Position numbers and translations under genes: made by a program. A stretch of 64,000 bases of DNA from Albidovulum inexpectatum (GTDB lineage Bacteria > Pseudomonadota > Alphaproteobacteria > Rhodobacterales > Rhodobacteraceae), in contig NZ_PRDS01000001.1 in NCBI RefSeq assembly GCF_002927635.1, positions 310,001-374,000 on the forward strand, given 5' to 3'. The notes under the pieces were generated by a model. The model worked only from the letters and a program-made list of their open reading frames with translations, did not search any database and was not told the origin of the DNA. Shown piece by piece: positions 27,914-37,810 of the stretch (its first letter is position 1; every line of letters starts with the position of its first letter).

Positions 27914-28322
27914 CGGTCCTCTCCTGAATTCTTGGATTTCATGTTGGGCGTGCCGCCAATGGCCGCCTGAAGCGCAGCCTGGCGGACAGGCGGGCGACAC
28001 GGGGTCGCCGGGCCGATGATCAAAGTCGGGCCAGCACCGTCAGCGTCGCGCCAAAGAACCGCCAAGGCAGGCGCGCGCGGTCATCCATGTCGAAGATCGG
28101 TTTCATGCGGGATCAGATACACCCTGCCCCCGAGTCGGGCAAGCCGCAATGCCGGGCACAAAGCCGATTGCCCTTCGCGCAAGATTGCCCTTCGCGCAAG
28201 ATGCTTGCGCGCGCAAGGCGCGCAGGGCATCAAGATCAAAGGCACCGCGTTCGCCCGGGCAAGGCGGACCACATACGCAGTCCGGCCGGCATCTGCGCCA
28301 CAGGCCGCATGTGGAGGATGGA
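27914..28322. other. 409-base divergent leader/promoter region between leuC and mscS-like gene
   Basis: No convincing protein gene. It contains a tandem 17-base repeat (28166-28199), an adjacent 14-base palindrome CTTGCGCGCGCAAG (28204-28217), and on the minus strand a 22-codon reading frame (28020-28088) with five Leu codons upstream of leuC. It must hold promoters for both divergent genes. Confidence 0.5.
28166..28199. repeat. Tandem duplication of a 17-base unit
   Basis: GATTGCCCTTCGCGCAA occurs twice with no gap or mismatch, followed at once by GAT and then the palindrome CTTGCGCGCGCAAG. Located about 125 bases before the mscS-like start. Confidence 0.9.
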
Positions 28323-29702
28323 ATGAACGGTGATCTCGGCACGCTGGCCCGGTCGCTCGAAGGCCTGATCGCGTGGATCAGGATCAACGCGCGCGTCCTG
28401 GTCCAGCCGGCCCAGACGCTGCAGCTGGGCGTGATCGTTCTGTGCATCGTGCTGTCCTGGCTGTTTGCGGCATGGGCCCGGCCGCGCGTCGATGCCTGGA
28501 TCCGCGGGCTTGAGAACCGCCCCAAGTGGCAGCTGCGCTGGCTGGTTGTCCTGCGGAACCGGATGGGGCTGGCGATATTTGCGATTCTGGCGTGGATTGC
28601 GGCGGGAACCTTTGCGCAGCTCTATACCTTTCCGTCACGGCGCTACCTGATCGTGCTGGCCGCAACGATCGCGACGGCATGGTTCTTCATCCGGATCGCC
28701 GCACAGGTCGTGCGCAACCGTTTCCTGCGCCAGATCGTGATCTGGGGCCTGACCGCCTATGCCACGCTGTATTACCTTGGGCTGCTGGATGAAACGGCCA
28801 AGGCGCTGGACGGCATCGCGATCGAGTTCGGCGATTTCCGCCTGACGCTTCTGGCCATCATCAAGGCGGTGATCGTCACGGGCCTGTTGTTCTACGGCGC
28901 GCGCCTGATCGCCCAGACGGCCAGCCAGAGAATATCGACGAACCAGGACATCAGCCCGTCGATGCGGGTGCTGACGGTCAAGTTCCTGCAGGTGTCGCTG
29001 TATTCCGCGGCGTTCTTCATCGGGTTGAAGGCGGTCGGCTTTGACCTGACCGGTCTTGCGGTTCTCTCGGGCGCCATCGGCGTGGGCCTTGGCTTTGGTC
29101 TGCAGAAGGTCGTGTCGAACCTCGTCTCGGGCATCATCATCCTGATGGACAAGTCGGTGAAGCCCGGCGATGTGATCTCGCTGGGCGACACGTTCGGCTG
29201 GATCGCCAGCCTTGGCGCGCGCTATGTCTCGGTCGTCACGCGCGACGGCAAGGAATACCTGATCCCGAACGAGGATCTGATCACCGGGCAGGTCGTCAAC
29301 TGGTCGCATTCGAACGAATTCGTGCGCATCGACCTGCATTTCGGCACGTCCTATCACGACGACCCGCACGTGGTGCGCAAGCTGGCGGTCGAGGCCGCCC
29401 ATAGCGTCGATCGCGTGCTGAAGTCGCGCCCGGCGGTTTGCCATATCACCGGCTTCGGCGATTCATCGGTCGATTACATCCTGCGCTTCTGGATCCGCGA
29501 TCCGGTCGAGGGCCTGACCAACGTCAAGGGCAACGTCTATCTGGCGCTGTGGGACACGTTCAAGGAAAACGGCATTTCGATCCCGTTCCCGCAGCGCGAG
29601 GTCAAGATCCTCGGCGGGACCATGCCCAGCCCTGCTCGCGAACAGACAGGCCAGCCCGATCCTTCCAGCCGGGGCGGGGACAGTTCCGCCGGCGGCGCAT
29701 GA
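28323..29702 (+). CDS. Mechanosensitive ion channel of the MscS/YbdG type
   Basis: Inner-membrane channel of 459 residues with several N-terminal transmembrane helices (about 34-52, 75-95, 100-122, 140-160, 180-200, 235-255), then the MscS core: pore helix LAVLSGAIGVGLGFGLQKVVSN near 257-278, beta domain GIIILMDKSVKPGDVISLG, and C-terminal alpha/beta domain ending GISIPFPQREVKIL. A Ser/Gly-rich tail follows. The ATG at 28323 sits behind GGAGG; an overlapping ATG five bases earlier is in another frame and hits a stop immediately. Larger than the channel at the start of the window. Confidence 0.9.
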   Translation: MNGDLGTLARSLEGLIAWIRINARVLVQPAQTLQLGVIVLCIVLSWLFAAWARPRVDAWIRGLENRPKWQLRWLVVLRNRMGLAIFAILAWIAAGTFAQLYTFPSRRYLIVLAATIATAWFFIRIAAQVVRNRFLRQIVIWGLTAYATLYYLGLLDETAKALDGIAIEFGDFRLTLLAIIKAVIVTGLLFYGARLIAQTASQRISTNQDISPSMRVLTVKFLQVSLYSAAFFIGLKAVGFDLTGLAVLSGAIGVGLGFGLQKVVSNLVSGIIILMDKSVKPGDVISLGDTFGWIASLGARYVSVVTRDGKEYLIPNEDLITGQVVNWSHSNEFVRIDLHFGTSYHDDPHVVRKLAVEAAHSVDRVLKSRPAVCHITGFGDSSVDYILRFWIRDPVEGLTNVKGNVYLALWDTFKENGISIPFPQREVKILGGTMPSPAREQTGQPDPSSRGGDSSAGGA

Positions 29703-29719
29703 AATCGGCCCGCCCGACA

Positions 29720-29748
29720 TTGAGATTTGCGCACCGCGATGCTAGATT
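29720..29748 (+). promoter_or_regulatory. Probable promoter of the rsfS operon
   Basis: TTGAGA, 17-base spacer, TAGATT, about 110 bases before the rsfS start. The best promoter-like match in this stretch; likely start of the long rsfS to rppH run. Confidence 0.55.
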
Positions 29749-29855
29749 TGTCACAGGTCCAGCGCCGGGGCCCTTTGGCGGCGCATCATTCGGAGGGTCA
29801 TGTCCTGTTGCATGGTGAGAATTTGGCCGGCTCGGCGGCCGGCGGGTCGGCTCGG

Positions 29856-30236
29856 ATGAAATCCGACACCGACATCATCCCCAGCGATCAATTGCTCGCC
29901 CTGGTTCTTTCCTCTCTTGACGACGACAAGGCCGAAGACGTGGTGACGATCGATCTCCGCGGGCGTTCCTCGATTGCGGATTACATGGTCATCTGCTCGG
30001 GACGGTCGTCGCGCCAGGTCGCATCCATTTCGGAAAAGCTGATCGAACGGCTGAAGGCCGAGTTCCGGCTGTCCAGCCGGGTCGAGGGCAAGGAACAGGG
30101 CGACTGGGTTCTGATCGATGCGGGCGAAGTCGTCGTTCATGTCTTCCGGCCGGAAGTGCGCGACTTCTATCAGCTGGAAAAGATGTGGATGCCCGCGGGC
30201 GCCAGATCGGGCGAGCCGACTCCGCGCCGGAACTGA
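29856..30236 (+). CDS. rsfS: Ribosome silencing factor RsfS
   Basis: Binds uL14 on the 50S subunit and blocks subunit joining in stationary phase or starvation. The core LSSLDDDKAEDVVTIDLRGRSSIADYMVICSGRS spans residues 18-51, followed by VEGKEQGDWVLIDAGEVVVHVF near 80-101 and the terminal YQLEKMW, all typical. About 126 residues from ATG 29856; ribosome binding is weak there and an earlier in-frame TTG is possible. Its stop shares a base with the rlmH start (TGATG), a pairing conserved widely in bacteria. Confidence 0.93.
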   Translation: MKSDTDIIPSDQLLALVLSSLDDDKAEDVVTIDLRGRSSIADYMVICSGRSSRQVASISEKLIERLKAEFRLSSRVEGKEQGDWVLIDAGEVVVHVFRPEVRDFYQLEKMWMPAGARSGEPTPRRN

Positions 30237-30706
30237 TGCGCATCCATCTGTGCGTCGTCGGCCGCCTGAAGGGCGGGCCTGAAAAGGCTCTGATCGACGA
30301 TTACATCAAGCGCTTCGAACGCACGGGGCGGGCCTTGGGGCTTGGCCCCGTTTCCATTCACGAAGTCGAGGATCGCAAGGGCGGCGGCATGCAGGCCGAG
30401 GTCGAGCTGCTGCGCCGCGCAATCCCGACGGGCGCCGTCGTCGCGGTGATGGACGAACGTGGGCAGATGCTGTCCTCCCCCGATCTGGCGGGCCAGCTGG
30501 CGCGTTGGCGCGATGGCGGGCGTCAGGATCTGGCGCTGCTGATCGGCGGCGCGGACGGCCTGTCTCCCGAATTGCGCGCACAGGCCGATATGGCGATCTC
30601 GTTCGGACCGATGGTCTGGCCGCACATGCTGGCGCGGGTCATGCTGTGCGAACAGCTTTACCGCGCGGCGACGATTCTTGCCGGCACGCCCTATCACCGC
30701 GCCTGA
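30236..30706 (+). CDS. rlmH: 23S rRNA (pseudouridine(1915)-N(3))-methyltransferase
   Basis: SPOUT-class methyltransferase modifying helix 69 of 23S rRNA. At 156 residues it has the family length, with LLIGGADGLSPELRAQADMAISFG near 99-122 and the C-terminal knot MLARVMLCEQLYRAATILAGTPYHR near 130-154, which is diagnostic. Translationally coupled to rsfS by a TGATG overlap. Confidence 0.95.
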   Translation: MRIHLCVVGRLKGGPEKALIDDYIKRFERTGRALGLGPVSIHEVEDRKGGGMQAEVELLRRAIPTGAVVAVMDERGQMLSSPDLAGQLARWRDGGRQDLALLIGGADGLSPELRAQADMAISFGPMVWPHMLARVMLCEQLYRAATILAGTPYHRA

Positions 30707-30770
30707 GGGCGGTTGTGCCATCGCCATGCCGGGCGTAGAACCACGACAGGCAAACACGAAGGCACTCACG

Positions 30771-32294
30771 ATGACCAGCCGAAAACCCGTTGTCCTTTGC
30801 ATCCTGGATGGTTGGGGGCTGAACCCCGACACGAATGGCAATGCCGTGGCCCTGGCCCGCACGCCGAATTTCGACCGGCTCATGCAGACCTGCCCGAACG
30901 CGCGCCTTGTCACGCATGGCCGCGATGTGGGCCTGCCGGCCGGGCAGATGGGCAATTCCGAGGTCGGCCACACCAATATCGGCGCGGGCCGCATCGTCGC
31001 GATGGATCTGGGGCAGATCGACCTGGCGATCGAGGATGGCAGCTTTTTTTCCAACGAACAGATTCTTGCCTTCATACAGACACTCAAGGCCGATGGCGGC
31101 ACCGCGCACCTGATGGGCGTGATCTCGGATGGCGGGGTGCACGGACATATTGACCACGTCATCGCCGCGGCGCGGATGGTGGCCGAGGCCGGCGTACCGG
31201 TCGTCATCCATGCCGTGACCGATGGCCGCGACGTGCCACCCAAATCCGCCGATCGGTTCATCGAGGATCTCGTCAACCGCCTGCCCGAAGGCGCCCGCGT
31301 CGGCACCGTCTGCGGCCGTTACTATGCCATGGACCGCGACAACCGCTGGGATCGGATCGAAAAGGCCTATCGCGCCATGGTGCAGGCCGAGGGGCTGAAG
31401 GCCGAAACCGCTCAGAAGGCTGTCCAACAGGCCTATGAGCGTGGCGAGACCGACGAATTCATCCTGCCCACCGTGATCGGCGACTATGCCGGGGCAAGGG
31501 ATGGCGACGGCTTTTTCTGCCTGAATTTCCGGGCCGATCGTGCGCGCGAGATCCTGCTTGCCGTGGGCGAGGACGATTTCGACGCCTTCGACCGCGGCAG
31601 GCGCCCGCACTGGGCCGTGCTTCTTGGCATGGTGGACTATTCGAAGACGCATGACGCCTTCATGGCGGCGGCCTACCCGAAAAAGCCGGTGGTGAACACG
31701 CTGGGCGCCTGGGTGGCACGCCACGGCCTGCGCCAGTTCCGACTGGCCGAGACCGAGAAATACCCCCATGTCACCTTCTTCCTGAATGGCGGCAAGGAAG
31801 TGCCCGAAGAGGGTGAGGATCGCCACATGGTACCCTCGCCCAAGGTTGCGACCTATGATCTGCAGCCCGAAATGTCGGCGCCCGAAGTCACCGAAAGGCT
31901 GGTCGAGGCGATCGGCAAGGAATATGACCTGATCGTGGTGAACTATGCCAATCCCGACATGGTGGGCCATTCCGGCGTGCTGGAGGCCGCGATCAAGGCG
32001 GTCGAGACGGTGGATGCCGGGCTTGGCCTGGCGTTGGAGGCGCTCGAGAAGGCTGGCGGAGCGATGATCGTCACGGCCGATCACGGCAATTGCGAGGTGA
32101 TGATCGACCCCGAGACGGGCGGCCCGCACACGGCGCACACGACCAATCCGGTGCCGGTCATCCTGGTCGGGGGGCCTTCGGGCGCGCGCCTGCGAAACGG
32201 GCGCCTGGCCGATCTGGCGCCCACCGTTCTGGAGCTGATGGGGCTGGATCTGCCGCCCGAAATGACAGGTCGGTCGCTGATCGAACGGCAATGA
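30771..32294 (+). CDS. gpmI: 2,3-bisphosphoglycerate-independent phosphoglycerate mutase
   Basis: Interconverts 3- and 2-phosphoglycerate in glycolysis/gluconeogenesis using two Mn ions. The 507-residue alkaline-phosphatase-fold protein has the first metal Asp in LCILDGWGLNP, the phosphoserine nucleophile in GQMGNSEVGHTNIGAGR near residues 58-74, and the metal ligands in VVNYANPDMVGHSG near 390 and TADHGNCEVM near 430. AAGG lies nine bases before ATG 30771. The stop overlaps the envC-like gene (ATGA). Confidence 0.95.
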   Translation: MTSRKPVVLCILDGWGLNPDTNGNAVALARTPNFDRLMQTCPNARLVTHGRDVGLPAGQMGNSEVGHTNIGAGRIVAMDLGQIDLAIEDGSFFSNEQILAFIQTLKADGGTAHLMGVISDGGVHGHIDHVIAAARMVAEAGVPVVIHAVTDGRDVPPKSADRFIEDLVNRLPEGARVGTVCGRYYAMDRDNRWDRIEKAYRAMVQAEGLKAETAQKAVQQAYERGETDEFILPTVIGDYAGARDGDGFFCLNFRADRAREILLAVGEDDFDAFDRGRRPHWAVLLGMVDYSKTHDAFMAAAYPKKPVVNTLGAWVARHGLRQFRLAETEKYPHVTFFLNGGKEVPEEGEDRHMVPSPKVATYDLQPEMSAPEVTERLVEAIGKEYDLIVVNYANPDMVGHSGVLEAAIKAVETVDAGLGLALEALEKAGGAMIVTADHGNCEVMIDPETGGPHTAHTTNPVPVILVGGPSGARLRNGRLADLAPTVLELMGLDLPPEMTGRSLIERQ

Positions 32295-33421
32295 CGCGAA
32301 TTGCGCGACTTGTCGCCCTGATCCTGGCGGCCGTCATGGCCGCCCCGGTGGCCGCCGCCCAGGACCCAGCTGCCCTGACAGCCGAACAGGCGGCCGAAGA
32401 CCTGCGCGCGGCGATCGCTGCTCTGGACCAGGCTCAGGGCGCGCAGGACCGGATCCAGGCGTTGACGCGCACGATCCGCGCCTACGAGGCCGGCCTGTCC
32501 GGCCTGCGCGACGCGTTGCGCCGCACCCATGCGCGCGAACGGCAGATTCTGGCGGAATTCGATGGCAGCCGCGGGCGACTGGGACGCGTGGTTGCGGCCA
32601 TGGCGTTGATGGAGCGCGACGACGAGCCCGTGATGCTGCTTCATCCCGATGGCGCACTTGCGACGGTACGCGCGGGTCTGATGATGGAGTCGGTCGCGCC
32701 AGTGCTTGCCGATCAGGCCCGCACGATCGCCGCGCGGCTGCACGAGCTGAAACGGCTGCGCATCTTGCAACAGGACACGGCCGACATCCTGCAGCGAGGA
32801 TTGGAGGCGGTTCAAGCCGCCCGTGCGTCGCTGTCCCAGGCCGTGCAGGACCGGACCGATCTGCCCGAGCGTTTTCTGGAAGATCCCGAAGAACTGACCG
32901 CGTTGGTGAACAGCGCCGACAGCCTCGAGATGCTGGCCGATGGCATTGCCGAACTGGAAACGGATATCGGCGCGCCGATGGGGGATTTCGAAAGCGCCAG
33001 GGGAACCCTGCCGATGCCCGTGCGCGGCCGCATCCTGCGCCACGCGGGCGAGGCCGATGCCGCGGGCGTCGTCCGCCCCGGTATCGTCGTCGAAACCGAT
33101 CCCGGCGCGCTGGTCACGCTGCCCTGGGATGCGGTGGTGCGCTATGCCGGCCCGCTGCTGGACTACGAAAACGTGATGATCGTCGAGCCCGCGCCGGGCT
33201 ATCTTCTGATCCTGGCGGGTCTGGGGCAGGTCTTTGGCCGCGTGGGGGATGTTCTGGAGGCAGGGATGCCCGTCGGTTTCATGCCGGGACAGGACGCCGC
33301 GTCGCCTGCGGGTGCAAAAGCGGCTAGCGTCTGGACAACGGAAACGCTTTACATTGAGCTGCGGCAGGGCGACACCCCGATCGACCCCGCCGCGTGGTTC
33401 GCCGAGACAAGGGAAGAGTGA
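32291..33421 (+). CDS. EnvC-like murein hydrolase activator with degenerate LytM domain
   Basis: Periplasmic protein of 376 residues with a signal peptide (MTRIARLVALILAAVMAAPVAAA), a long coiled-coil region (about 30-235) and a C-terminal LytM/M23-type domain (about 250-370). The usual Zn ligands HxxxD and HxH are missing: the region equivalent to the last motif reads YENVMIVEPAPGYLLILAG without His. It therefore probably activates amidases, as EnvC does, rather than cutting peptidoglycan. Position between gpmI and ctpA is the common alphaproteobacterial order. Confidence 0.85.
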   Translation: MTRIARLVALILAAVMAAPVAAAQDPAALTAEQAAEDLRAAIAALDQAQGAQDRIQALTRTIRAYEAGLSGLRDALRRTHARERQILAEFDGSRGRLGRVVAAMALMERDDEPVMLLHPDGALATVRAGLMMESVAPVLADQARTIAARLHELKRLRILQQDTADILQRGLEAVQAARASLSQAVQDRTDLPERFLEDPEELTALVNSADSLEMLADGIAELETDIGAPMGDFESARGTLPMPVRGRILRHAGEADAAGVVRPGIVVETDPGALVTLPWDAVVRYAGPLLDYENVMIVEPAPGYLLILAGLGQVFGRVGDVLEAGMPVGFMPGQDAASPAGAKAASVWTTETLYIELRQGDTPIDPAAWFAETREE

Positions 33422-33424
33422 ACG

Positions 33425-34761
<1,337 letters not shown>

Positions 34762-34765
<4 letters not shown>

Positions 34766-35265
34766 GCGTAACGAAGACCGCGCCGGTCGATCCGGCGCGG
34801 CTGCCCTATCGCCCCTGCGTTGGCGTCGTGCTGATCAACGGGGATGGCCGGATCTTTGCCGGTCAACGGATCGACAGCGACACTCCCGCCTGGCAGATGC
34901 CTCAGGGCGGTATCGACGCAGATGAAAAGCCCCGCCGCGCCGCGCTGCGCGAGTTGCGCGAGGAAACCGGCATCACCGAAGATCTGGTGAAATATGTCGA
35001 CCGGACGCGCGGCTGGCTGACATATGACCTGCCGCCGGATCTGGTTGGAAAGGTCTGGGGCGGGCGCTATCGCGGGCAGAAGCAACGCTGGTTCCTGTTC
35101 CGCTATCTGGGCCGGGACGACCAGATCAACATTGCGACAGAGCATCCGGAGTTTTCGCAATGGCGCTGGCTGACGGCGGGCGAGCTTCTGGATTCGATCG
35201 TCCCCTTCAAGCGTCACGTCTATGAACAGGTGATCGACGCCTTTCGTCCCCATCTTGCGCCTTGA
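34762..35265 (+). CDS. rppH: RNA pyrophosphohydrolase (Nudix)
   Basis: Removes pyrophosphate from 5'-triphosphate RNA ends, triggering mRNA decay. The 167-residue protein has [21 protein letters not shown] near residues 15-35, WQMPQGGID and the Nudix box [23 protein letters not shown] near 49-71 (shown in part: the RELREETG core). [12 protein letters not shown] and EFSQWRW near 110-134 are typical RppH features. Coupled to ctpA by ATGA. Confidence 0.94.
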
Positions 35266-35354
35266 CCACGGTTCCGCCTGGGGGCTGTCCGGGGCGTGAC
35301 AGAAGGGGCGGAATGCGATATGCGATCACGAAACTCTTTGAAGGAGCAGATCAG

Positions 35355-35489
35355 ATGGCCGAGCACAGCCACGGAAACATGGACATCCGCGAACACGAAA
35401 AGACCTTCCACGGATTCATCCGCTTTCTGACCTGGGGGGCGGTGGCGGTGATCGTCGTGCTGGTTTTCCTTGCCCTGACCAACGCCTGA
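35355..35489 (+). CDS. aa3-type cytochrome c oxidase subunit IV
   Basis: Small accessory subunit of the alphaproteobacterial aa3 oxidase. Only 44 residues: a His-rich hydrophilic start (MAEHSHGNMDIREHEKTFHG) and one transmembrane helix (residues 24-41). AAGGAG precedes ATG 35355. The frame is open back to 35262 but that extension has no similarity and no ribosome binding site. The main oxidase subunits are not in this window; in relatives this subunit is also encoded apart. Confidence 0.85.
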   Translation: MAEHSHGNMDIREHEKTFHGFIRFLTWGAVAVIVVLVFLALTNA

Positions 35490-35502
35490 TCGGCCGCCGG
35501 AC

Positions 35503-36147
35503 GTGTCTGTTCTGAAGCGACTCTGGGTCGCCCTTGTCTTGCCTCTTGCGCTGGCGGCGTGCGGGGCCGAGCCGGTCTGGGCACCGGATGAAGCCGTCCA
35601 GCGCGCGCGCTATGTCTCGGGCGAGCCCCCTTCGATCACGCTTTACACCGTCGTGCGCAAGCGCGGCGGCGAAGGCGCGCATTCGGGCCTGATGATCGAT
35701 GCCAGCCAACGGGTTCTGTTCGACCCGGCGGGCACCTGGCACCACCCATGGGTGCCTGAACGCAATGACCTGCATTATGGCATCACCGAACAGATGCGCA
35801 AATTCTATATCGATTACCACGCGCGCGAGACCTACGACGTGGTCGAACAGAAGGTCTATGTCAGCCCCGAAGTCGCCGAGGCTGCCCTGCGTCGCGCGGA
35901 AAGCTATGGCGCGGCGCCCAAGGCCTTCTGCGGCCGTTCGGTCAGCGACGTCCTGAGCGGGCTGCCGGGATTCGAATCGATCCCGCGAACGTTCTTCCCC
36001 AACACCTTGCGCAAGGCGTTCTCGGAACTGCCGGGCGTGCAGACCCGCACTTACGAGGATGGCGACCCGGACAACAACCACGGGGTACTGCTGGTCCAGA
36101 AGTCACAGGCAGCCGAACTGGCCGCGGCGGGCGCGGGCGGAAGCTAG
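35503..36147 (+). CDS. Predicted lipoprotein, possible permuted papain-like fold
   Basis: A 214-residue protein starting with GTG at 35503, 13 bases after the oxidase subunit. The signal peptide ends in the lipobox LALAAC (Cys at about 20). The mature region has GEGAHSGLMIDASQRVLFDPAG near residues 57-78 and, later, KAFCGRSVSDVLSG near 139-152. A conserved-looking His followed about 85 residues later by a Cys at the start of a helix is the order seen in circularly permuted NlpC/P60 (YiiX/YaeF/LRAT-like) enzymes. This is inference from pattern only; function unknown. Confidence 0.65.
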   Translation: MSVLKRLWVALVLPLALAACGAEPVWAPDEAVQRARYVSGEPPSITLYTVVRKRGGEGAHSGLMIDASQRVLFDPAGTWHHPWVPERNDLHYGITEQMRKFYIDYHARETYDVVEQKVYVSPEVAEAALRRAESYGAAPKAFCGRSVSDVLSGLPGFESIPRTFFPNTLRKAFSELPGVQTRTYEDGDPDNNHGVLLVQKSQAAELAAAGAGGS

Positions 36148-37154
36148 TCGAAGGTTCCGATCGCGCGCGCGATCAGCATGAAGGCCCGGGCCGTGCGCGT
36201 TTGCGACAGGGTGATCAGGTCCCGGTCGCTGGCTCTGGGCTCAAGCTCGCCTAGCGCCTGATCGAACTGGCGCAGGAAATGATGCGCCACGTCGCGAAAG
36301 ATCGCGTCCTTGCGCAGGCGCGCCGAAACCTTTTCCAGAAGCTCCTTGTCGCGAATCCCGCCAAGATCGGCGACCGACCGGCCCCGTTCTCCATTGGCGA
36401 AGCGGCGCCACAATTCCGGCCGCGCGGGATCAGCCCGCATGTCGTCCATATAGAGGCCATCCTGACTGAGAAGCGTCAGGACGTCGTGCGCGGCACGAAT
36501 CAGGCGCGCCGCGCGCGGATCGTCCAAGGCCCGGCGCAGCGCGCGAAAGCCTTCGGCATCGTCCCCGCTTTCGGGAAAATTGAGCGCCACAATGAAGTCG
36601 TCCAGGGCAATCGGCGCGGCCGGGGCGTCTGGCCCCCTCAGCGCCAGGCTTTTCTGGTGACCCTCGGGGGCCGCCTGGCTGGCCGCCGGCGAAGCGGCGG
36701 ATTTCGGGGGCATCGGTGCCTGCCCAGAGACTCTGGGCTTGGCGGGCGCTGACGGCGAACTGGGTGAACCCTGCATGCTTCGCCCCGGGACCGGGCGCAG
36801 CGAGTGCGTCTGCATCTGCTCCAGCCAGGCATGACGCATGGCATCCAGCGCCGCCTGAAGCCGCGCGGCTTCGTCGCGCATCTCACGCGCGGTCCGCAAG
36901 GTCAGCGCCGCGGTCCAGATCAGGACAATCGGCACGACGATCGTCACGATGACCATGACCAGCGTGCCGCTGGTGGGCCATTGCCCACCCGACACCCACA
37001 GGAAACCGCCCGACATCACAAGCCACAGCAGGCTGAGCGCCGCGGCGATGAGTTCCGCCGCGCCCCGCCTGCGCGCCGATGGCGGGCGCGCGTTCAGAGC
37101 CAAATCAACCCGATGGGCCGGGCCTGGTTGCGATGCCCTTGGTTTCTCGGCCAT
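36144..37154 (-). CDS. Hypothetical membrane protein with cytoplasmic C-terminal domain
   Basis: A 336-residue protein with two transmembrane helices (about 33-55 and 66-88), a short helix (EMRDEAARLQAALDAMRHAWLEQM, about 92-115), a Pro/Ala/Ser-rich linker (about 118-185) and a conserved-looking alpha-helical domain (about 186-336) containing LDDFIVALNFPESGDDAEGF and FRDVAHHFLRQFDQAL. No known domain recognised; similar proteins seem restricted to Rhodobacterales. The start MAEKPRA at 37154 is taken over an upstream frame start. It follows greA by 23 bases on the same strand and its 3' end overlaps the lipoprotein gene by four bases. Confidence 0.7.
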   Translation of the reverse strand: MAEKPRASQPGPAHRVDLALNARPPSARRRGAAELIAAALSLLWLVMSGGFLWVSGGQWPTSGTLVMVIVTIVVPIVLIWTAALTLRTAREMRDEAARLQAALDAMRHAWLEQMQTHSLRPVPGRSMQGSPSSPSAPAKPRVSGQAPMPPKSAASPAASQAAPEGHQKSLALRGPDAPAAPIALDDFIVALNFPESGDDAEGFRALRRALDDPRAARLIRAAHDVLTLLSQDGLYMDDMRADPARPELWRRFANGERGRSVADLGGIRDKELLEKVSARLRKDAIFRDVAHHFLRQFDQALGELEPRASDRDLITLSQTRTARAFMLIARAIGTFD

Positions 37155-37176
37155 TTCGGCCTCCCGTGGCACGGGG

Positions 37177-37647
37177 TCAGAGATACTCGACCTTCACGAT
37201 CTCGTAGCTTTTCTCGCCTCCCGGCGTACGGACTTCGACGCTGTCGCCTTCGTCCTTGCCGATCAGGGCCCGCGCAAGCGGAGAGCGGATGTTCAGAAGG
37301 CCGCGTTCGATATCGGCTTCGGCCTCGCCCACGATCTGGTAGGTGCGCTCTTCCTCGGTGTCTTCGTCGATCAGCGTCACGGTGGCGCCGAACTTGATCG
37401 ACCCCGAAAGCTTGGCCGGATCAATCACATCGGCGCGCGAAAGGATCGATTCAAGCTCCTTGATTCGGCCCTCGATGAAACTCTGACGTTCGCGCGCGGC
37501 GTGGTATTCCGCATTCTCCGACAGATCGCCATGTTCGCGCGCCTCGGCAATTGCCTTGATGACGGCGGGGCGATCGACCGTCTTGAGGGTCCTGAGCTCT
37601 TCGTCAAGCGCGGCATAGCCCGCGCGGGTCATCGGTATCTTTTCCAT
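37177..37647 (-). CDS. greA: Transcription elongation factor GreA
   Basis: Rescues backtracked RNA polymerase by stimulating transcript cleavage. The 156-residue protein has the N-terminal coiled coil with the acidic tip ([23 protein letters not shown] near residues 40-62; Asp and Glu at the tip kept) and the FKBP-like C-terminal domain ([23 protein letters not shown] near 122-144). The frame extends to 37986 without coding similarity. Divergent from the PAP2 gene. Confidence 0.96.
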   Translation of the reverse strand: MEKIPMTRAGYAALDEELRTLKTVDRPAVIKAIAEAREHGDLSENAEYHAARERQSFIEGRIKELESILSRADVIDPAKLSGSIKFGATVTLIDEDTEEERTYQIVGEAEADIERGLLNIRSPLARALIGKDEGDSVEVRTPGGEKSYEIVKVEYL

Positions 37648-37810
37648 CTTGTCCTGCCAGATTGGCCCCAAAATTGCCGTCTTTTTACGTTCAGTTCGTG
37701 TAAATCCGGGTTGGGCGCAGAGGTCAATAGCCGGTCGGGCAGTCCGAGCCGGAGGGTCAGTCATGTGAGGGATCGGTCTGCCGGTCAGATGGGAACAGAG
37801 CTCTAAAAAA

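Noticed and set aside
28081-28272. 63-codon minus-strand frame between leuC and the second mscS gene
   Set aside because: Crosses the tandem repeat, lacks a ribosome binding site and resembles no known protein.
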